DNA from: Gonatopus flavifemur
Taxonomy: Eukaryota > Arthropoda > Insecta > Hymenoptera > Dryinidae
Length of the DNA stretch: 64,000 nucleotides
Reading direction: 5' to 3'
Assembly (NCBI GenBank): GCA_018340375.1
Contig: JAFFJZ010000004.1
Span: 35,624,001-35,688,000 of the forward strand
Shown: positions 36,299 to 47,661 of the stretch, one piece after another
Position numbering within the stretch: the first letter of the stretch is position 1
How the letters are laid out: each line of letters begins with the position of its first letter
Notes under the pieces: generated by a model
Told to the model about the DNA's origin: nothing
Seen by the model: only the letters and a program-made list of their open reading frames with translations
Databases searched by the model: none
Position numbers and translations under genes: made by a program

Positions 36299-36499
36299 CT
36301 GTGAAGATATTATAAGTGAACAACAAAAAATAATTTCGTATCATGCTAATAAGGTTTTAAAATATGATTATTGAACATTTACAAGAACATTTACTTTTAT
36401 AAAATGAAAGGTGTTCTATTTAGAGTCAGACACAATTTGACATTTCGTATCAACATGATATTGCAAAATTTTGTACGCTTTGATTCTTCGGTTAAGAAT

Positions 36500-36712
36500 A
36501 TGTTATAGAAACTTAATCCTAAAGTAGTAAAGTTATTTGCAAACACAGTGTCCTGGATGCCTTTTGAATTTTTGGCGCCTGTCCAGCTCAATTTGTGTCC
36601 AACTTCGTATGTTAATACTGCCGCTAACGCATTAGTAATATGATTTTTGACTGTGGATCCTCTGATATTAATTATTTGTCTCCCCCGCAGAATACAAATA
36701 TTATTTATTATT
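36500..36712 (-). CDS. DUF4806-like gene, central domain exon
   Basis: Likely acceptor GTGCTTTCAG at 36713. Reads IRGSTVKNHITNALAAVLTY, then EVGHKLSWTGAKNSKGIQD and FANNFTTLGLSF. The K.SWTG and F..L.L motifs are the DUF4806 signature. Odd point: from the preceding exon (ending in phase 0) none of the visible acceptors keeps the frame, so a small exon was missed, a non-canonical site is used, or the gene is broken here. The 3' limit is approximate. Confidence 0.55.
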
Positions 36713-37787
36713 CTGAAAGCACAAAAGTAAGCCTCACATTGATACCCATGGGAAATCCACCAGGAATTATAAACGGTCCAGTACTGACGAGAATTCATTT
36801 ACCATACCCTGATAAAAACAATTAGACCGTTACTGTGACGTTACTGCTTTTCAATTAGTACCATTTGTCAGACAGACATAAAGCAACACTGGGTCTTGGA
36901 AATAGCCAGATCTGTGGCGATACTGAATTAACTCTGGCAAATTCACGCCGCCGATCTGATGAGTGGATTATGCCAGTATTCAACCAACGTTTGATATAGA
37001 GACTTTCCGAAGTAGCTGACCAGATGATCAGATTAGCTATTTCGGGAGGCTCCATTCATCCAACGTTTGATATATCAAAAAAATAATATATCCCGAATGA
37101 TATTTGGTCTGAGTGATTCAATTGATCCGAATTCCCTACTTGCAGTGAAATTCTCAACCCTTGAACACCACACAGAAACAGTTGGACTTTGAATCCGGAT
37201 GAATTCATGGGTGGAAAAAGCTACTTCTATAACAGCTACTTCTATAGCTTCTTCCTCTTTTGGATTTATTCTACATTCAATTTCCTATCCGATTATCTCA
37301 AATTATATTTAAGCTATCTTGTGAACCATAAAGACAGTTATTTGATTAATATCTATTATGTCGTCTAGCCCATTAATCAAACCTACACTCATTTGATAAT
37401 AGGATCATCTTGGGACAAATCAATCAGAACAACCAGCTCTAGACTGATTGTTTATATTTTCCAGCACTGGTAACTCCGGCAACGGTACTGCGCCAGTATG
37501 GGATCAGGTTTCAGTTTCCACATGAGTAATTTCCAGTGAACTGAAAGAAAGTTATCTAGTTGCTGCAACTAGAATTCGGTTGTCTCAGCCAAATTTTATC
37601 TGGCATGAACAAAAATTCACTTGTCTACAGTAAGAATAAAACCATTTATTCAAAGGGGAGGGGTCAAAAACGTAGTTGTGGCTGATAGAATTTGTTTGGT
37701 TCAATCTAATTAAATCCTTTTTCTCAGTATAATTATAATGAATCAAATATATATAATTTCCTATGCTATTGTGAAGAAGTTACTTAC

Positions 37788-38044
37788 AAACTTTTCACGC
37801 ATATTTTCATTGTCATTCAGATTCATCTCAAATTGATCGAATTCTTGGATTTTTTTCAAAGGGAATTGCGGTAATAATGAAAATTTTTCGTTTCTATTGC
37901 CGCTCAATGTTTGAGGTTGATAATAATTCAATAATTCAAGTATTTGATCATTTTGATTCTTTATTTTGTGAAATGAGTTCTTAACATCTTGTCGGAATTC
38001 TTGAAACTCCTTATAAAGAATCAACAAATGATGATCACCAGGAT
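37788..38044 (-). CDS. DUF4806-like gene, coiled-coil and domain-start exon
   Basis: Acceptor CTCCGTTTCAG, donor TTT/GTAAGT. Begins (D)PGDHHLLILYKEFQEFRQ, a helical region, then QNDQILELLNYY and, near the end, LLPQFPLKKIQEFDQFEMN with NMREKF. The phrase FPLK.I.EFDQFE is the characteristic opening of DUF4806. It joins in phase to the exon at 38632-38849. Confidence 0.65.
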
Positions 38045-38631
38045 CTGAAACGGAGAAAGTTTGATTATTGTTCTTATATAATTCTGATTTATACCTAACA
38101 TAACTTTATGCACAAATCAACTTCAAGGCGCGCTGCACCTTAAATGTTTATGTATATTCAGACATGAGTTGCAGAGATTGCTAACGGAATTATGAAATTA
38201 TAGTTTCTATTACGAGTTAGTTGAATGGTTTTTGGAAACTCGTCAGAGTCAAATGATGAATGAGAAGGGTAATATCCACCAATTAGAAATGAAATCATAT
38301 TTTTTGTGTGGCGTTATCTATCTCTGAGACTCTTTTATAAGACACATTTTTGTTCAAAAATCAACAAGTATTCTATTCATTTATTGTTTTCAACATTATT
38401 CAGAACTAATTTTTGAGAATATTACCCCAAGAGAACAGAAATATTTAGGAAACATTTATTGAATGTAAAATAAAATTATGGACATTTGAAAGTCCACTGT
38501 ACGTTCATTGAATGTCAATTTATCTAAAATCACTCGGAAATCGATGTATTTGGCGTGGGTTCTCATGAGGTAATAATTTTCATTCATTTTAATTTCATTT
38601 CAAGGATTTATTCTGCGTTTCATAATTTTAC

Positions 38632-38848
38632 CATTTTCTTCTTGTACGTTTGTAGTATATGTATTGTCCTGACCAGATTCATCCCTATCAATATCATCTT
38701 TTACGTCAATATGAAAGTCAATGTCATCAATCTCATTCAAAAGGATGGAAAATGGATGGTTTTGTATGTGAGGAACCTCAAGATTTGATATTGTTGTTGT
38801 TCGTTCAATCGATGATCGATTCTGATTCATAGGTACTTGTTGATGAAT
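38632..38848 (-). CDS. DUF4806-like gene, upstream acidic exon
   Basis: Acceptor CATATCCAGTTACAG and donor AATG/GTAAAA. Reads IHQQVPMNQNRSSIERTTT, then an acidic stretch NEIDDIDFHIDVKDDIDRD and NTYTTNVQEEN. 217 nt, phase 0 in and phase 1 out, which matches both neighbours. The acidic linker has no identified fold. Confidence 0.55.
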
Positions 38849-38890
38849 CTGTAACTGGATATGAAATTTAAAATGTGTCGCTTGTCACAT

Positions 38891-39006
38891 GGCGAATTGG
38901 GCTCACTGCTCTGGGGTGAACTCGGAATATCTTTGTCCTTTGTTATCATCGTTCATCAAAAAGAGACAGGAATATCCCGAGTTTGCCCCAGTGCAGTGAG
39001 CTAGAT
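38891..39006. repeat. Foldback element in the DUF4806-like gene intron
   Basis: GGCGAATTGGGCTCACTGC pairs with CAGTGAGCTAGATTCGCC, and GGGTGAACTCGGAATAT with ATATCCCGAGTTTGCCCC. 116 bp, MITE-like. Confidence 0.6.
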
Positions 39007-39256
39007 TCGCCAACCAAAACAAACTCTCGTTACCACCCAGTGAACATTTTTCCTCTCAACATTTCAAACATTCATTCTGTTCATTAGATGATATCAGAAA
39101 GTTTTCTAATGCGTCGATTGCGTAAGAATGTTCACCGGGCAATATACAATATAGACAGTATAGAATACATAGGTTCATAAAAAAGTCTAATATACTAAAA
39201 ATTCATATACGTATTTATTATGTCAAGTATAAAAACAATTCTCTATTATAACTTAC

Positions 39257-39408
39257 ATTTTCTTTGTTGGCACAACTGGGTTCGACGAAGGCATTCACTT
39301 CTTTAATTGTAGGAGAAGACGAAGCAGCAGCAGCAGGTGAAGAACGTTTACATTTATAGTTAGATGGTGGTGAAGAGATTTTTGAATTGCTTTCAGTTCG
39401 AATTCTGT
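39257..39408 (-). CDS. DUF4806-like gene, further upstream exon
   Basis: Acceptor ATTATTTTTCAG and donor AAAT/GTAAGT. Reads RIRTESNSKISSPPSNYKCK, then an alanine/serine run RSSPAAAASSSPTIKE and AFVEPSCANKEN. Ends in phase 0, consistent with the next exon. Low-complexity linker. The exon before it was not identified: the nearest upstream donor (39866) is in the wrong phase. Confidence 0.5.
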
Positions 39409-39866
39409 CTGAAAAATAATATCGAAAAATGGAAGAATGATCGAATAAATTGAATTCACGTGTATGTTCACCTGTATAAACCAAATTGATTCCAATGCGA
39501 TTTGATTTGAATCCGGATGAACAAATCGGTGATAATGAGAAATAATCAGACGCTTGAAGCTCCTTTCTCGCAATGAACAAGAATCAATAAGAATGAATCA
39601 GATGCACCTTTTGAATCAGAATATGGAATGAGGAATCGGGAATGTTGAATAAAAATTGAATTGATAAGAAATTGTCGATGTGAAATCCGAATTGATTCCG
39701 ATAAAATTTTGCCAACTAGCGGTCATAAGACCTTTTAAACAGGGAGAAATTTCTAACGATTGATAAGCCTGATCGAAAGCGCAAAAATCATGGACAAAAT
39801 TTCTATTGAATGCAATATAAATCCCAATCCTCTGGAATTAATCTGAAATCGTATAAAAACTTACAT

Positions 39867-40323
39867 GGAAATGGTAATTCTGATTTCTGCTTCTTTGATC
39901 CTATGGGCATTCAAATTGTTGGAATCGAAGGAATCTTCGATTAACGGTTGAACATTTACAAAATCAGATGAACTGTCATCAGGAATGCTCGCAGAAGGAG
40001 AGTTTGATTCCGTAGAAGGAAATGAACTAATATCTAAGAATCGATTGCCTGTTAGGAGACCGAAACTATTCACTTTCCATCATTCCAGATTTTTGCTGAT
40101 GGACGGAAGTCGCTTCCTGTTTCATGATTTCCGACTTCCCGCAAAGCATTTCTTTGTCGCAAATGTTACAATAAAACTTCGTCGAATCGGACACTCTCAC
40201 GACCCAATTTTTCCAATTGGGGTATTCATGAAACCAAATATCATTGAAGGATTTGATTTTTCTACACACTCTTTCAGACTGAGGCTCTTCGGAAACGTGT
40301 GAAGAATCAATCTTTCCGTTCAT
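39867..40323 (-). CDS. Zinc-finger protein 5' exons, possibly transposase-derived
   Basis: From ATG at 40323: MNGKIDSSHVSEEPQSERV, then KSFNDIWFHEYPNWKNWVV and KFYCNICDKEMLCGKSEIM. FND.W....N...W, then C..C, is the N-terminal zinc-finger module of many hAT-derived insect proteins. The usual first histidine appears to be a glutamine (MKQEATSVH). The frame closes at 40066. A second frame, 40060-39867, reads DDSSSDFVNVQPLIEDSF and AHRIKEAEIRITIS and ends at a strong donor CAT/GTAAGT; the EAEI segment follows the finger in this family. An intron of only about 30 bp would be needed to join them, so a frameshift is as likely. It may or may not belong to the DUF4806-like gene. Confidence 0.45.
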
Positions 40324-40462
40324 TTTTTATGATGATAGGTCGAAAGGAAATCAAAAATGACCACGGAATAGGAAATAATCCTTGGCAGGGCTCACAAACT
40401 GAAATTTTCCCGAAGACGGATCTCTCGATGATACAACTTAAAATCAAACCATAATCATCAAG

Positions 40463-40777
40463 TTCCTGCTTCAAATATCCGATTCAAACCCATTGACTGG
40501 TCAATCAGTTTGAGTCAGATTTTTGTCCGGGAATTTCCCTGTTTGATCTCATTCAAATCTGACCAGTTAGAATAGGAATTTTTCACTCAATGAGATATAA
40601 TCAGGAAATTCAGATCGTGTACATTTAAATTTACTAATTATATTCCATCGAGTCAAAATTTCCTATTCAAATCGATTAGATTTGAATGAGATCAAATAGG
40701 AACATTGGCGGACAAAAATCTGATCCACATGGATTGACGAGTTAATGAGTTTGAATCGGATGTTTGAAGCAGGGGTA
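40463..40777. mobile_element. 315-bp MITE, CCTGCTTCAAATATCCGATT
   Basis: Inverted ends CCTGCTTCAAATATCCGATT and complement of CCTGCTTCAAACATCCGATT, continuing through CAAACTCATTAACTCGTCAA-type sequence. CGGACAAAAATCTGA occurs in both arms. Interior words TTTGAATGAGATCAAA and their complement recur. Confidence 0.7.
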
Positions 40778-40802
40778 TTGAGTTTCGAAAGGATTCAAAT
40801 AT

Positions 40803-41912
40803 CCCTGCTTGAAAAATCTCATTCGAACTGATTTCAGAAAGTTTGATAGATTCGAGTATTGATTTTATACATTCTCTAATAAGAAGTTGGGAGCTTTCTC
40901 ATTGAAAATTTTGAATCGAAATGAATTCGAAATTTGCATCGGAAATTTGGAAGAAATTTTTTCCTTATCCATAATTCATCTTATTCATTCCCATATTCAT
41001 AGGGAGTTCATATTTAGAATTTACCCAATTGATCCTGTTCAGGTAAAAATCTCATTGATTTTCAGATTTCAATTTGACTCATCCAATGATGTTGAGAGTC
41101 CAATCTTATTTATTCATCAGTAATTTGTCTACAGTGAATGAATATTGGATGAATTCGTATATTTAGAACTGATTGAATTAATTTTCGTGAAAATTTGATT
41201 ATATGTGTTCCTAAATTCATCGTCATATCACATCAATGGGTTACACAATCAATCCTATTCAGATAAAAATGACATTGATTCTTATATTTGAACCTAACTG
41301 AATGAATCTCATTCAGAGTCTGATCTTATTGATTCCTATATTTATCGTCAATTTATATCCAGAAATTACTCAATCTTATTCGAATGGAAATCGGATTCAT
41401 TCTTATATTCACAACTGACTGAATTAATTCCATGAAACATCTAATTATATACATTCCTATATTCATTATCATTTCATATTCAGGAATTACACAATCAATC
41501 CTATTCAGATAAAAGTCCCATTCATTCCTACATTTATCGTCACTTTCCATTGAGAAATCACCGAATGATTCCTATTTGAACGCGAATCGGATTCATTCTT
41601 ATATTTGAGAATTATCGAATTAATCTGGTCCCCAATCGAATCCGATTGATTCCCTCATTCAAGATTAGTCAATATTCGGGAATTACCTAACCATTCCTAT
41701 TCGAACCAAAATCTTATGCACACAGATATTGGGAAACCTTTGATATTCCGAAATTCACGATTTGTTCCTATGAAAAATTAAATTTTGATTCAATCTTATT
41801 CATTTCAAATCGGAACTTCTGTGTTTCACTGTTATTCTCATTTATTCCAAATATAATTCAATCGGAATCAAATCGGTTCATATCAGCTCAAATCAAATTT
41901 TTCAAGCAGGGA
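40803..41912. mobile_element. 1.1-kb word-iterated element, CCCTGCTTGAAAAAT ends
   Basis: Ends TCCCTGCTTGAAAAATCTCA and complement TCCCTGCTTGAAAAATTTGA. The interior is a degenerate iteration of short words: CCTATTCAGATAAAAATC, GATTCATTCTTATATTC and CCTATATTTATCGTCA, each appearing three or more times with spacing near 60-120 bp. No protein is encoded. Confidence 0.65.
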
Positions 41913-42059
41913 TCTTCACGGTCATAATATGCCAATACCCACTAATCACCAAGGACTCACCAAAAACACAGTTTTCTTCACGAAACAAAAGAGTATTTTA
42001 TCACGGTAATATACACTTTGCACAGACAATATATGGATTCTATTGGTTTGATACTTGGT

Positions 42060-42306
42060 TTGAAGTCCCTCACAAATCAGCAATATTTTTCTGAACATTC
42101 AGAAGAATGTTGTTCGGAGGAAATAAGAAATTTCTGGTTGGATGACAAAAATTTTGAATTTTTTCCAAACTTTTTTTGGGAATGCACAAAAGAAATTGTT
42201 TTTGGAAAAAACTTACAAACTTTTTTGTAAAACCCCATAGAAATGTTTCACAGTGAAGTTCTTAAAAAATCAGCAATATTTTTCTGAACATTCAGAAGAA
42301 TGTGGC
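42060..42306. repeat. Short direct repeat, two copies
   Basis: The sequence AAATCAGCAATATTTTTCTG followed by AACATTCAGAAGAATGT is present at about 42072 and 42268, about 196 bp apart, with differing flanks after the match. Its inner part GAACATTCAGAAGAATGTT is nearly palindromic. Confidence 0.6.
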
Positions 42307-42612
42307 TGTACAAAAATTACCGTCATATTTTTCAGACTTTCATAAGGACTTTTTTTACACTGTCGTCTACCCACATGACATTTTTTATTGCGAATACCAA
42401 TTGAATACGTGAGTTTAGAAATTTTTTCTATATTTCGGACACGTATCGATACGTAAAAATCACGTATAAAGTACATGTCTAGTAGATGCACATGTCCGCT
42501 TTAGATATATAATTCTGAACATATTACTGGAATATGATTGTGGCAGTATTGTGAAAATTTCAATTACGGGATATCAAATGAGCGTTTGGGGAAAAAAAAT
42601 CAGCGAACGCGT

Positions 42613-42686
42613 GCCGTGATCAGATTCGATCCCACGACTTCTGAGTTGCTGTCCTTAGCCCTTTCCCTCTGATCTACGGACACCTG
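42613..42686 (-). ncRNA. tRNA-like sequence
   Basis: Minus strand: TGTCCGTAGATCAGAGGGAA (A-box-like), CAGCAACTCAGAAGTCGT in the anticodon-arm position, then GGGATCGAATCTGATCACGG (B-box-like). No poly-T follows. Likely a tRNA-derived repeat or pseudogene; I cannot assign an amino acid. Confidence 0.4.
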
Positions 42687-42947
42687 TTGGAAACGATGGA
42701 CTTTCTAATGCTTATAAGGTATTCACCATTCCAACTCGTATGAATATCTCATCAATTTCAATTGTCAGATGATTTGATTGTTGCTCATGTCCATTTGTTT
42801 TCAAATCCTCGAAAATTCTTGAGAATATAGAAATTGAACACATTCATAATAAGCAACCTTGTGATGAATTCTGTTAATCAAACTGAGAATAGATAATCAT
42901 AATTTGTCTGAAGGTACACAGGAAATTGAATTGGAAGCCACTATATA

Positions 42948-44964
42948 CAGGGTGGGGCATTTAAAGTGTCGCGGGCGTTTTCTCCAAAAATAAAATGAGA
43001 TACGAGAAAATTTTTCGGACAAAAATTGTAGGGTATCGAGGGGGACATCCGATGGTGGCCTTGGCTTTGACCTCAAATCTCATCTTCAAGGGCATTCTGA
43101 GGTCAACTCTTGTTTTTTAAATAGCATCTCATATTTTTTACTGCAGATTTGGATTCTAGGTCAAAAACCAAGAAACTTTTGTCTGAACCATTTTCCTGAA
43201 ATCCGCAAAGATGGCGCTCTAATCGATATCGTTCCATACTGAATCTGACATTAGAATAACTCGAAAACGAAGGGTCTTGGAGGAGAATGTTTCGGACAAA
43301 AGTTGTCTGATTCCAAGGGAGACCCCTTGAACTGAAACGGAGGTGATGGGGTATAACAGACAAAACACAACACATTTCAATCGTCTACATCACTTGGATA
43401 ATTTTAATGCAGTAGATGCTCAAAATGATGGCACATTTCAAAACGTTTTACAAAAGATTGCTGAGCTCGTGCTAAAATATCTTCATTGATGCTCGCGCAT
43501 GCATTGATGATTCGTTGACGCATATTCTCAGGTGTAGTCGGTGCTTGTTGATAAACTGTATCTTTTATGTATCCCCATAAAAAAAAATCTGGAGAAGTGA
43601 GATCCGGAGAACGGGCAGGCCAATGAACTGGTCCACGACGTCCTATCCATCGTCCAGGATAATCTCTGTCCAATATTTCTCGAGCTGTGACTGCATAATG
43701 GGATGGATAACCATCGTGTTGATACCACATATTCAATCGTTCCTGAATAGGTATGTCTTCAAGTAATGTTGGAAGTACTTGATCTAAGAAATGTCTGTAC
43801 TTCTCTCCATTTAGCGTATCTGCAATGAAGTACGGTCCAATTACTCGAGATCGAAAAATACCACACCAATCATTCACAGCCCATTGTCTTTGATGCTCTA
43901 CTTGACGTAACCATCTTGGATTTTCTGTCGCCCAGTAATGCATATTATGTCGATTTACTTGACCATGATTGGTGAACGTCGACTCATCAGAAAATAATAT
44001 GTTGATGAAGTTGTTATTGTGCATTCGCGCTAGACCCCATCGACAAAACTGTACACGATTTTCGAAATCATCATCGTGAAGGTCTCGATGCAAACAAATG
44101 TGATACGGATGGAATTTGTGACGTTTCAGTATTCGAAGAACACTTCTTCGAGAAATTCCCGAATGGAGTTCAATTTCACGAGAGCTCACGTGTGGATTAT
44201 TGGCTACTGCAGCTAGTACATTAACTTCCGCATTTTCTCCGCTAACAGTTCTCATTCGATGTCGTTTTTCCCTTGTAACACTTCCCGTTTCTGAGAATAA
44301 TTTTGTAATGCGTTGAAAATACCTAATGGATGGCGTTGTTCTTTCAGGAAATCGTTCTGCATACAAGTCATATGCTTGTCTGGGGTTCTTATGCACTTCA
44401 CCGTAAATGTAGATCATATCGATCTTTTCAGAAACCGTGTATCGGATATCCATGATTTTCAATTTGTCATAAACCAAGTAATAATCAAATGTAATTGACA
44501 AACTGACTTTCAAAATCGTGAATTTTCACTGAACCCCGTCGTTTGTTTACATCGCGTGAGCTCTGAATGGTGGTAATGTAGACGATTGAAATGTGTTGTG
44601 TATTGACAACTTTTGTACGAAACATTCTTTTGCAAGACCCTTCGTTTTCGAGTTATTCGAATGTCAGATTCAAAATGGAACAATATCGATTAGGGCGCCA
44701 TTTTTGCGGATTTCAGGAAAATGGTTCAGACAAAAGTTTCTTGGTTTTTGACCTAGAATCCAAATCTGCAGTAAAAAATATGAGATGCTATTTAAAAAAC
44801 AAGAGTTGATCTCAGAATGCCCTTGAAGATGAGATTTGAGGTCAAAGCCAAGGCCACCATCGGATGTCCCCCTCGGTACCCTACAACTTTTGTCCGAAAA
44901 ATTTTCTCGTATCTCACTTTATTTTTGGAAAAAACGCCCGCGACACTTTAAATGCCCCACCCTG
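42948..44964 (-). mobile_element. Full-length DD41D mariner element, copy 1
   Basis: 2017 bp with TA on both sides (42946-42947, 44965-44966). Very long terminal inverted repeats (about 350-400 bp), starting CAGGGTGGGGCATTTAAAGT, are highly similar to each other. Apart from the transposase, each TIR contains a conserved 70-90-codon frame beginning MCCVL. The second copy is at 62281. Confidence 0.9.
43404..44453 (-). CDS. mariner (DD41D, rosa-like) transposase, intact
   Basis: 349 aa from ATG at 44453 (MDIRYTVSEKIDMIYIYGEV). The N-terminal half holds paired helix-turn-helix DNA-binding regions (RRSVLRILKRHKFHP around residue 102). The catalytic triad is D156 (LFSDEST), D247 (YQHDGYPSH) and D289 (RSPDLTSPDFFLWG), with 41 residues between the second and third aspartates, the spacing of the rosa/DD41D group of Tc1/mariner. 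The frame has no stops or shifts. Cuts and rejoins element DNA at TA targets in the nucleus. Compared with copy 2 it has a 15-bp deletion near the C-terminus (after RFEMC) and a few substitutions. The upstream extension to 44513 starts with TTG, so I chose the ATG. Confidence 0.9.
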   Translation of the reverse strand: MDIRYTVSEKIDMIYIYGEVHKNPRQAYDLYAERFPERTTPSIRYFQRITKLFSETGSVTREKRHRMRTVSGENAEVNVLAAVANNPHVSSREIELHSGISRRSVLRILKRHKFHPYHICLHRDLHDDDFENRVQFCRWGLARMHNNNFINILFSDESTFTNHGQVNRHNMHYWATENPRWLRQVEHQRQWAVNDWCGIFRSRVIGPYFIADTLNGEKYRHFLDQVLPTLLEDIPIQERLNMWYQHDGYPSHYAVTAREILDRDYPGRWIGRRGPVHWPARSPDLTSPDFFLWGYIKDTVYQQAPTTPENMRQRIINACASINEDILARAQQSFVKRFEMCHHFEHLLH

Positions 44965-44966
44965 TA

Positions 44967-45189
44967 TATGTATATATATGTATATATATATTTATATAAT
45001 AAAAAGGAGCGAGAGAAAGAAATAATGACAATGAAAAAAAAACATCTGTTAATTTGTAATTGAGGATCATTTAAACAAACTGGCTGAATTATTTTTGCTT
45101 CGCTCGTGACGGGACGGAGTCAGGGAGATAGGAAGAGAAGAAAAATGAGATAAGAAAAAGCACCTTTGAGGATAAGGAATGATACTCAC
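44967..45189. other. TA microsatellite and spacer
   Basis: 44967-45000 is a run of TATATG / TATATA directly after the mariner. The rest leads into the last visible exon of the minus-strand gene. Confidence 0.5.
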
Positions 45190-45235
45190 CAGGTGATGGT
45201 AATCCAAATTGAGGTCGTTGGAAATGAGGAGTAAC
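45190..45235 (-). CDS. Putative 46-nt internal exon
   Basis: Acceptor AATAGTGCAG and donor CCTG/GTGAGT border a stretch reading VTPHFQRPQFGLPSP in the open frame. Both splice sites are good. The protein is not recognised. The upstream GC-richer block 46019-46350 ends in another GTGAGT donor, suggesting the 5' end of one gene on this strand. Confidence 0.35.
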
Positions 45236-46018
45236 CTGCACTATTGACACTAAAACTTTTACCGATGTTTCACTAGAGTTCAGAAACTCAGCAATCACGT
45301 TTACTAACAAAAGAGAACAAAAAAGGGGAGATGTCAAAGGTTTTCACACGCGATATGCACGAAAACTTCTCTCTCCATCCCTCCAAGGAAAGTCCCGGTG
45401 ACCGTAGAAGGCCCGACACGCCAGAAAAAAAAGGCCACGATGTTCACATCCGTTTCACGAGCGGAAGGGCCCAGAATTTCCTGAAGGAAAATTCATCCCT
45501 TCAAAGCTCGCGAAACGGGTGTGAAGGAACCAAATTTCTTTTTTTTTAGACAGGGGGAAACACACCCCTGTTGAAACCTTCTTGACGGCTGTGACCCATT
45601 GGCCACCGTAACCTTCCGAGGAGAGAAAGAGAGAGAGAGAGAGAGAAGGATACGCGGACTCACAAAAAAAAAGGGAACGAATTCGCGGTTCAGGGAAGAC
45701 TGACTCCCAGGGCATTGTCGAGCGACAATCTCGGGGCCTAAAGGGGATGACAAAATCATGGAGGGGTTCGAAATAAGGAAGGTGCGAGTTGGATTTTTCC
45801 CGGCGTGGTCAGCACTTCAACCCAACGTCGGAATTCGAAGAAATCCGGTGTTGGGTTTCGGCGCCGATGAGTCCCGCACGTGCCTTATCGCTGTCGAGGA
45901 CAGCTTTTTTTGCTGGCCTCAACACCGACAATGCACGTATGCGACCAGCCGAGAACAATATAGGATATTCATAAAGAAAGGAAATGAGGAAATATTATTT
46001 AAAATCAGGTATACTCAC

Positions 46019-46350
46019 AGGGAATACTATGGGAAATTCTAAGGAGGTTTTCCGAGATCGCCTCTCGACAACTCTGTCAAAAAAAAGGTGTTGAAAGAAA
46101 AGGGCAAGGGAGAGGATAATGACGGTATAGTACACCCGTAACGCACGCAACGAAGAGTCGCACGCACACACGGATAATTGTGTATGCATGAGACTCCAAG
46201 CAGCAATATGTGAGAGTGTATGGGTGGAGAAGAAAACCTCTCTGCTTCGCACATATACAATGCACGGGCAGAGAGAGGAAGAAGAAATTTTAAGATAGCG
46301 AGAAAAAAAACGCGTGGTCAGGGGGACAGGCGGGCAAAAGTCTTGCAATC
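46019..46350 (-). promoter_or_regulatory. Putative promoter and 5' non-coding exon
   Basis: GC-richer than its surroundings, with CGTGCGACTCTTCG / GTTGCGTGCGTTAC sequence and pyrimidine tracts on the minus strand, typical of insect 5' UTRs. It ends at donor CCCT/GTGAGT (46018). No long start-containing frame is convincing, so it is probably untranslated. 45240-46018 would then be intron or alternative first exon. The mariner at 46371 sits immediately upstream of it. Confidence 0.35.
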
Positions 46351-46370
46351 CGCCTCAAAACAATACTCTA

Positions 46371-47659
46371 CGAGGGTGGATTGATAAGTTTCCGACCTGA
46401 CCAAGAGATGGCGCCACTAGGCCTACCTCGAGGTGGCGTTCTATAGTACCATCCTTAGATAGCTTGTAGCTATAGTTTCAGTCCGATCGCCATGTTAGTT
46501 TAGTTTTGAGAGCACGGTGACCAAGACGCCTCTGTGTTTTTCGTAAAAATGGAAAAGCTGGAAAATCGTGCTGTCATCAAATACTTTTATTTGAAGGGGT
46601 GAACGCCGAAGGAAATTAAAGAAGAGATGGACTCAACACTGGGGACATCCTCCCCATCATATTCAACCGTTAAGCAGTGGGTTTCCGAGTTTAAAAAGGG
46701 TCGTGTGAGCACCTCTGATGAGCCTCGCTCAGGACGCCCCATTGAGGTCACAACTCCAGATATGATCGAAAAAATCCATCAAATAGTGCTGAAAGATCGC
46801 AGATTAAAAGTTCGTGAGATAGCTGAGACCTGTGAGATGTCATATGAACGTGTACAAAATATTTTGCACCAACATTTGTATATGAAAAAGCTCTGTGCAA
46901 GATGGGTGCCGCGTTTGCTAACAGTCGACCAAAAATTGATTCGAAAGAACATTTCTACCGCCAATTTGGCGTTGTATAAGCGTAATCCAAGCGAATTTTT
47001 GCGTCGATTCGTAACCGTTGACGAAACTTGGGTCCACCACTACACTCCTGAAACCAAAGAACAGTCTAAACAGTGGATTGGACCAGGGGAACCAACTCCA
47101 AAGAAGGCAAAAACAATTTTTTCGGCGAACAAGGTTATGGCTACTGTTTTTTGGGATGCAAGAGGTATTATATACATTGATTACCTTGAAAAGGGTAAAA
47201 CTATCACTGGTCAATACTACGCAGACTTATTGCAACGTTTGAGCCACGAAGTGAAAATTAAACGACCTCATCTGGCCAAGAAAAAAATCTTGTTTCATCA
47301 CGATAACGCACCAGCGCACACGTCAATCGTTGCGATGGCTAAAATCAACGATCTGAAGTTTGAATTAATGCCGCACCCTCCCTACTCTCCAGACCTAGCC
47401 CCGAGTGACTATTATCTGTTTCCTAACCTCAAAAAATGGTTCGGCGGTAAGAGATTTGCGGACAATGAAGAAGTAATCGAAGAATGGGTATTTTGAGGAG
47501 CTTGACGAATCAGTCTATAGAGATGGCATTACTAGACTAGAACACCGCTATGAGAAATGTATCAGCCTTGGAGGAGATTATGTTGAGAAATAAAGAAAAA
47601 AAAATTCTCAAAAACGTTGTTTTTCTTGGTCAGGCCGGAAACTTATCAATCCACCCTCG
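46371..47659 (+). mobile_element. DD34D mariner element, complete but inactive
   Basis: 1289 bp, the usual mariner length. Ends CGAGGGTGGATTGATAAGTT and complement; TA on both sides (46369-46370, 47660-47661). The arms stay paired for about 38 bp (to GACCAAGA). Outside the TAs the flanks are themselves inverted repeats: CCTCAAAACAATACT on the left, AGTATTGTTTTGAGG on the right. Confidence 0.9.
46549..47593 (+). pseudogene. mariner (DD34D) transposase, one stop and one frameshift
   Basis: From ATG at 46549: MEKLENRAVIKYFYLKG, then TGA where an amino acid is expected, then [14 protein letters not shown]. The paired HTH region is followed by [22 protein letters not shown] (first D), [12 protein letters not shown] (second D) and [20 protein letters not shown] (third D). 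Near 47485 a one-base shift ends the frame (VIEEWVF); the downstream frame gives [20 protein letters not shown] and GGDYVEK, the normal C-terminus. Close to intact, thus a fairly recent death. Confidence 0.9.
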
Positions 47660-47661
47660 TA

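Noticed and set aside
36855..37055. 66-codon minus-strand frame with SSDRRREFARVNSVSPQI.
   Set aside because: No splice sites of the right phase connect it to the DUF4806-like gene. It looks like repeat-derived sequence.
45455..45759. Overlapping serine/leucine-rich frames near 45.5-45.8 kb.
   Set aside because: Composition bias from a GA-rich tract (45630-45655); splice signals favour a different exon structure.
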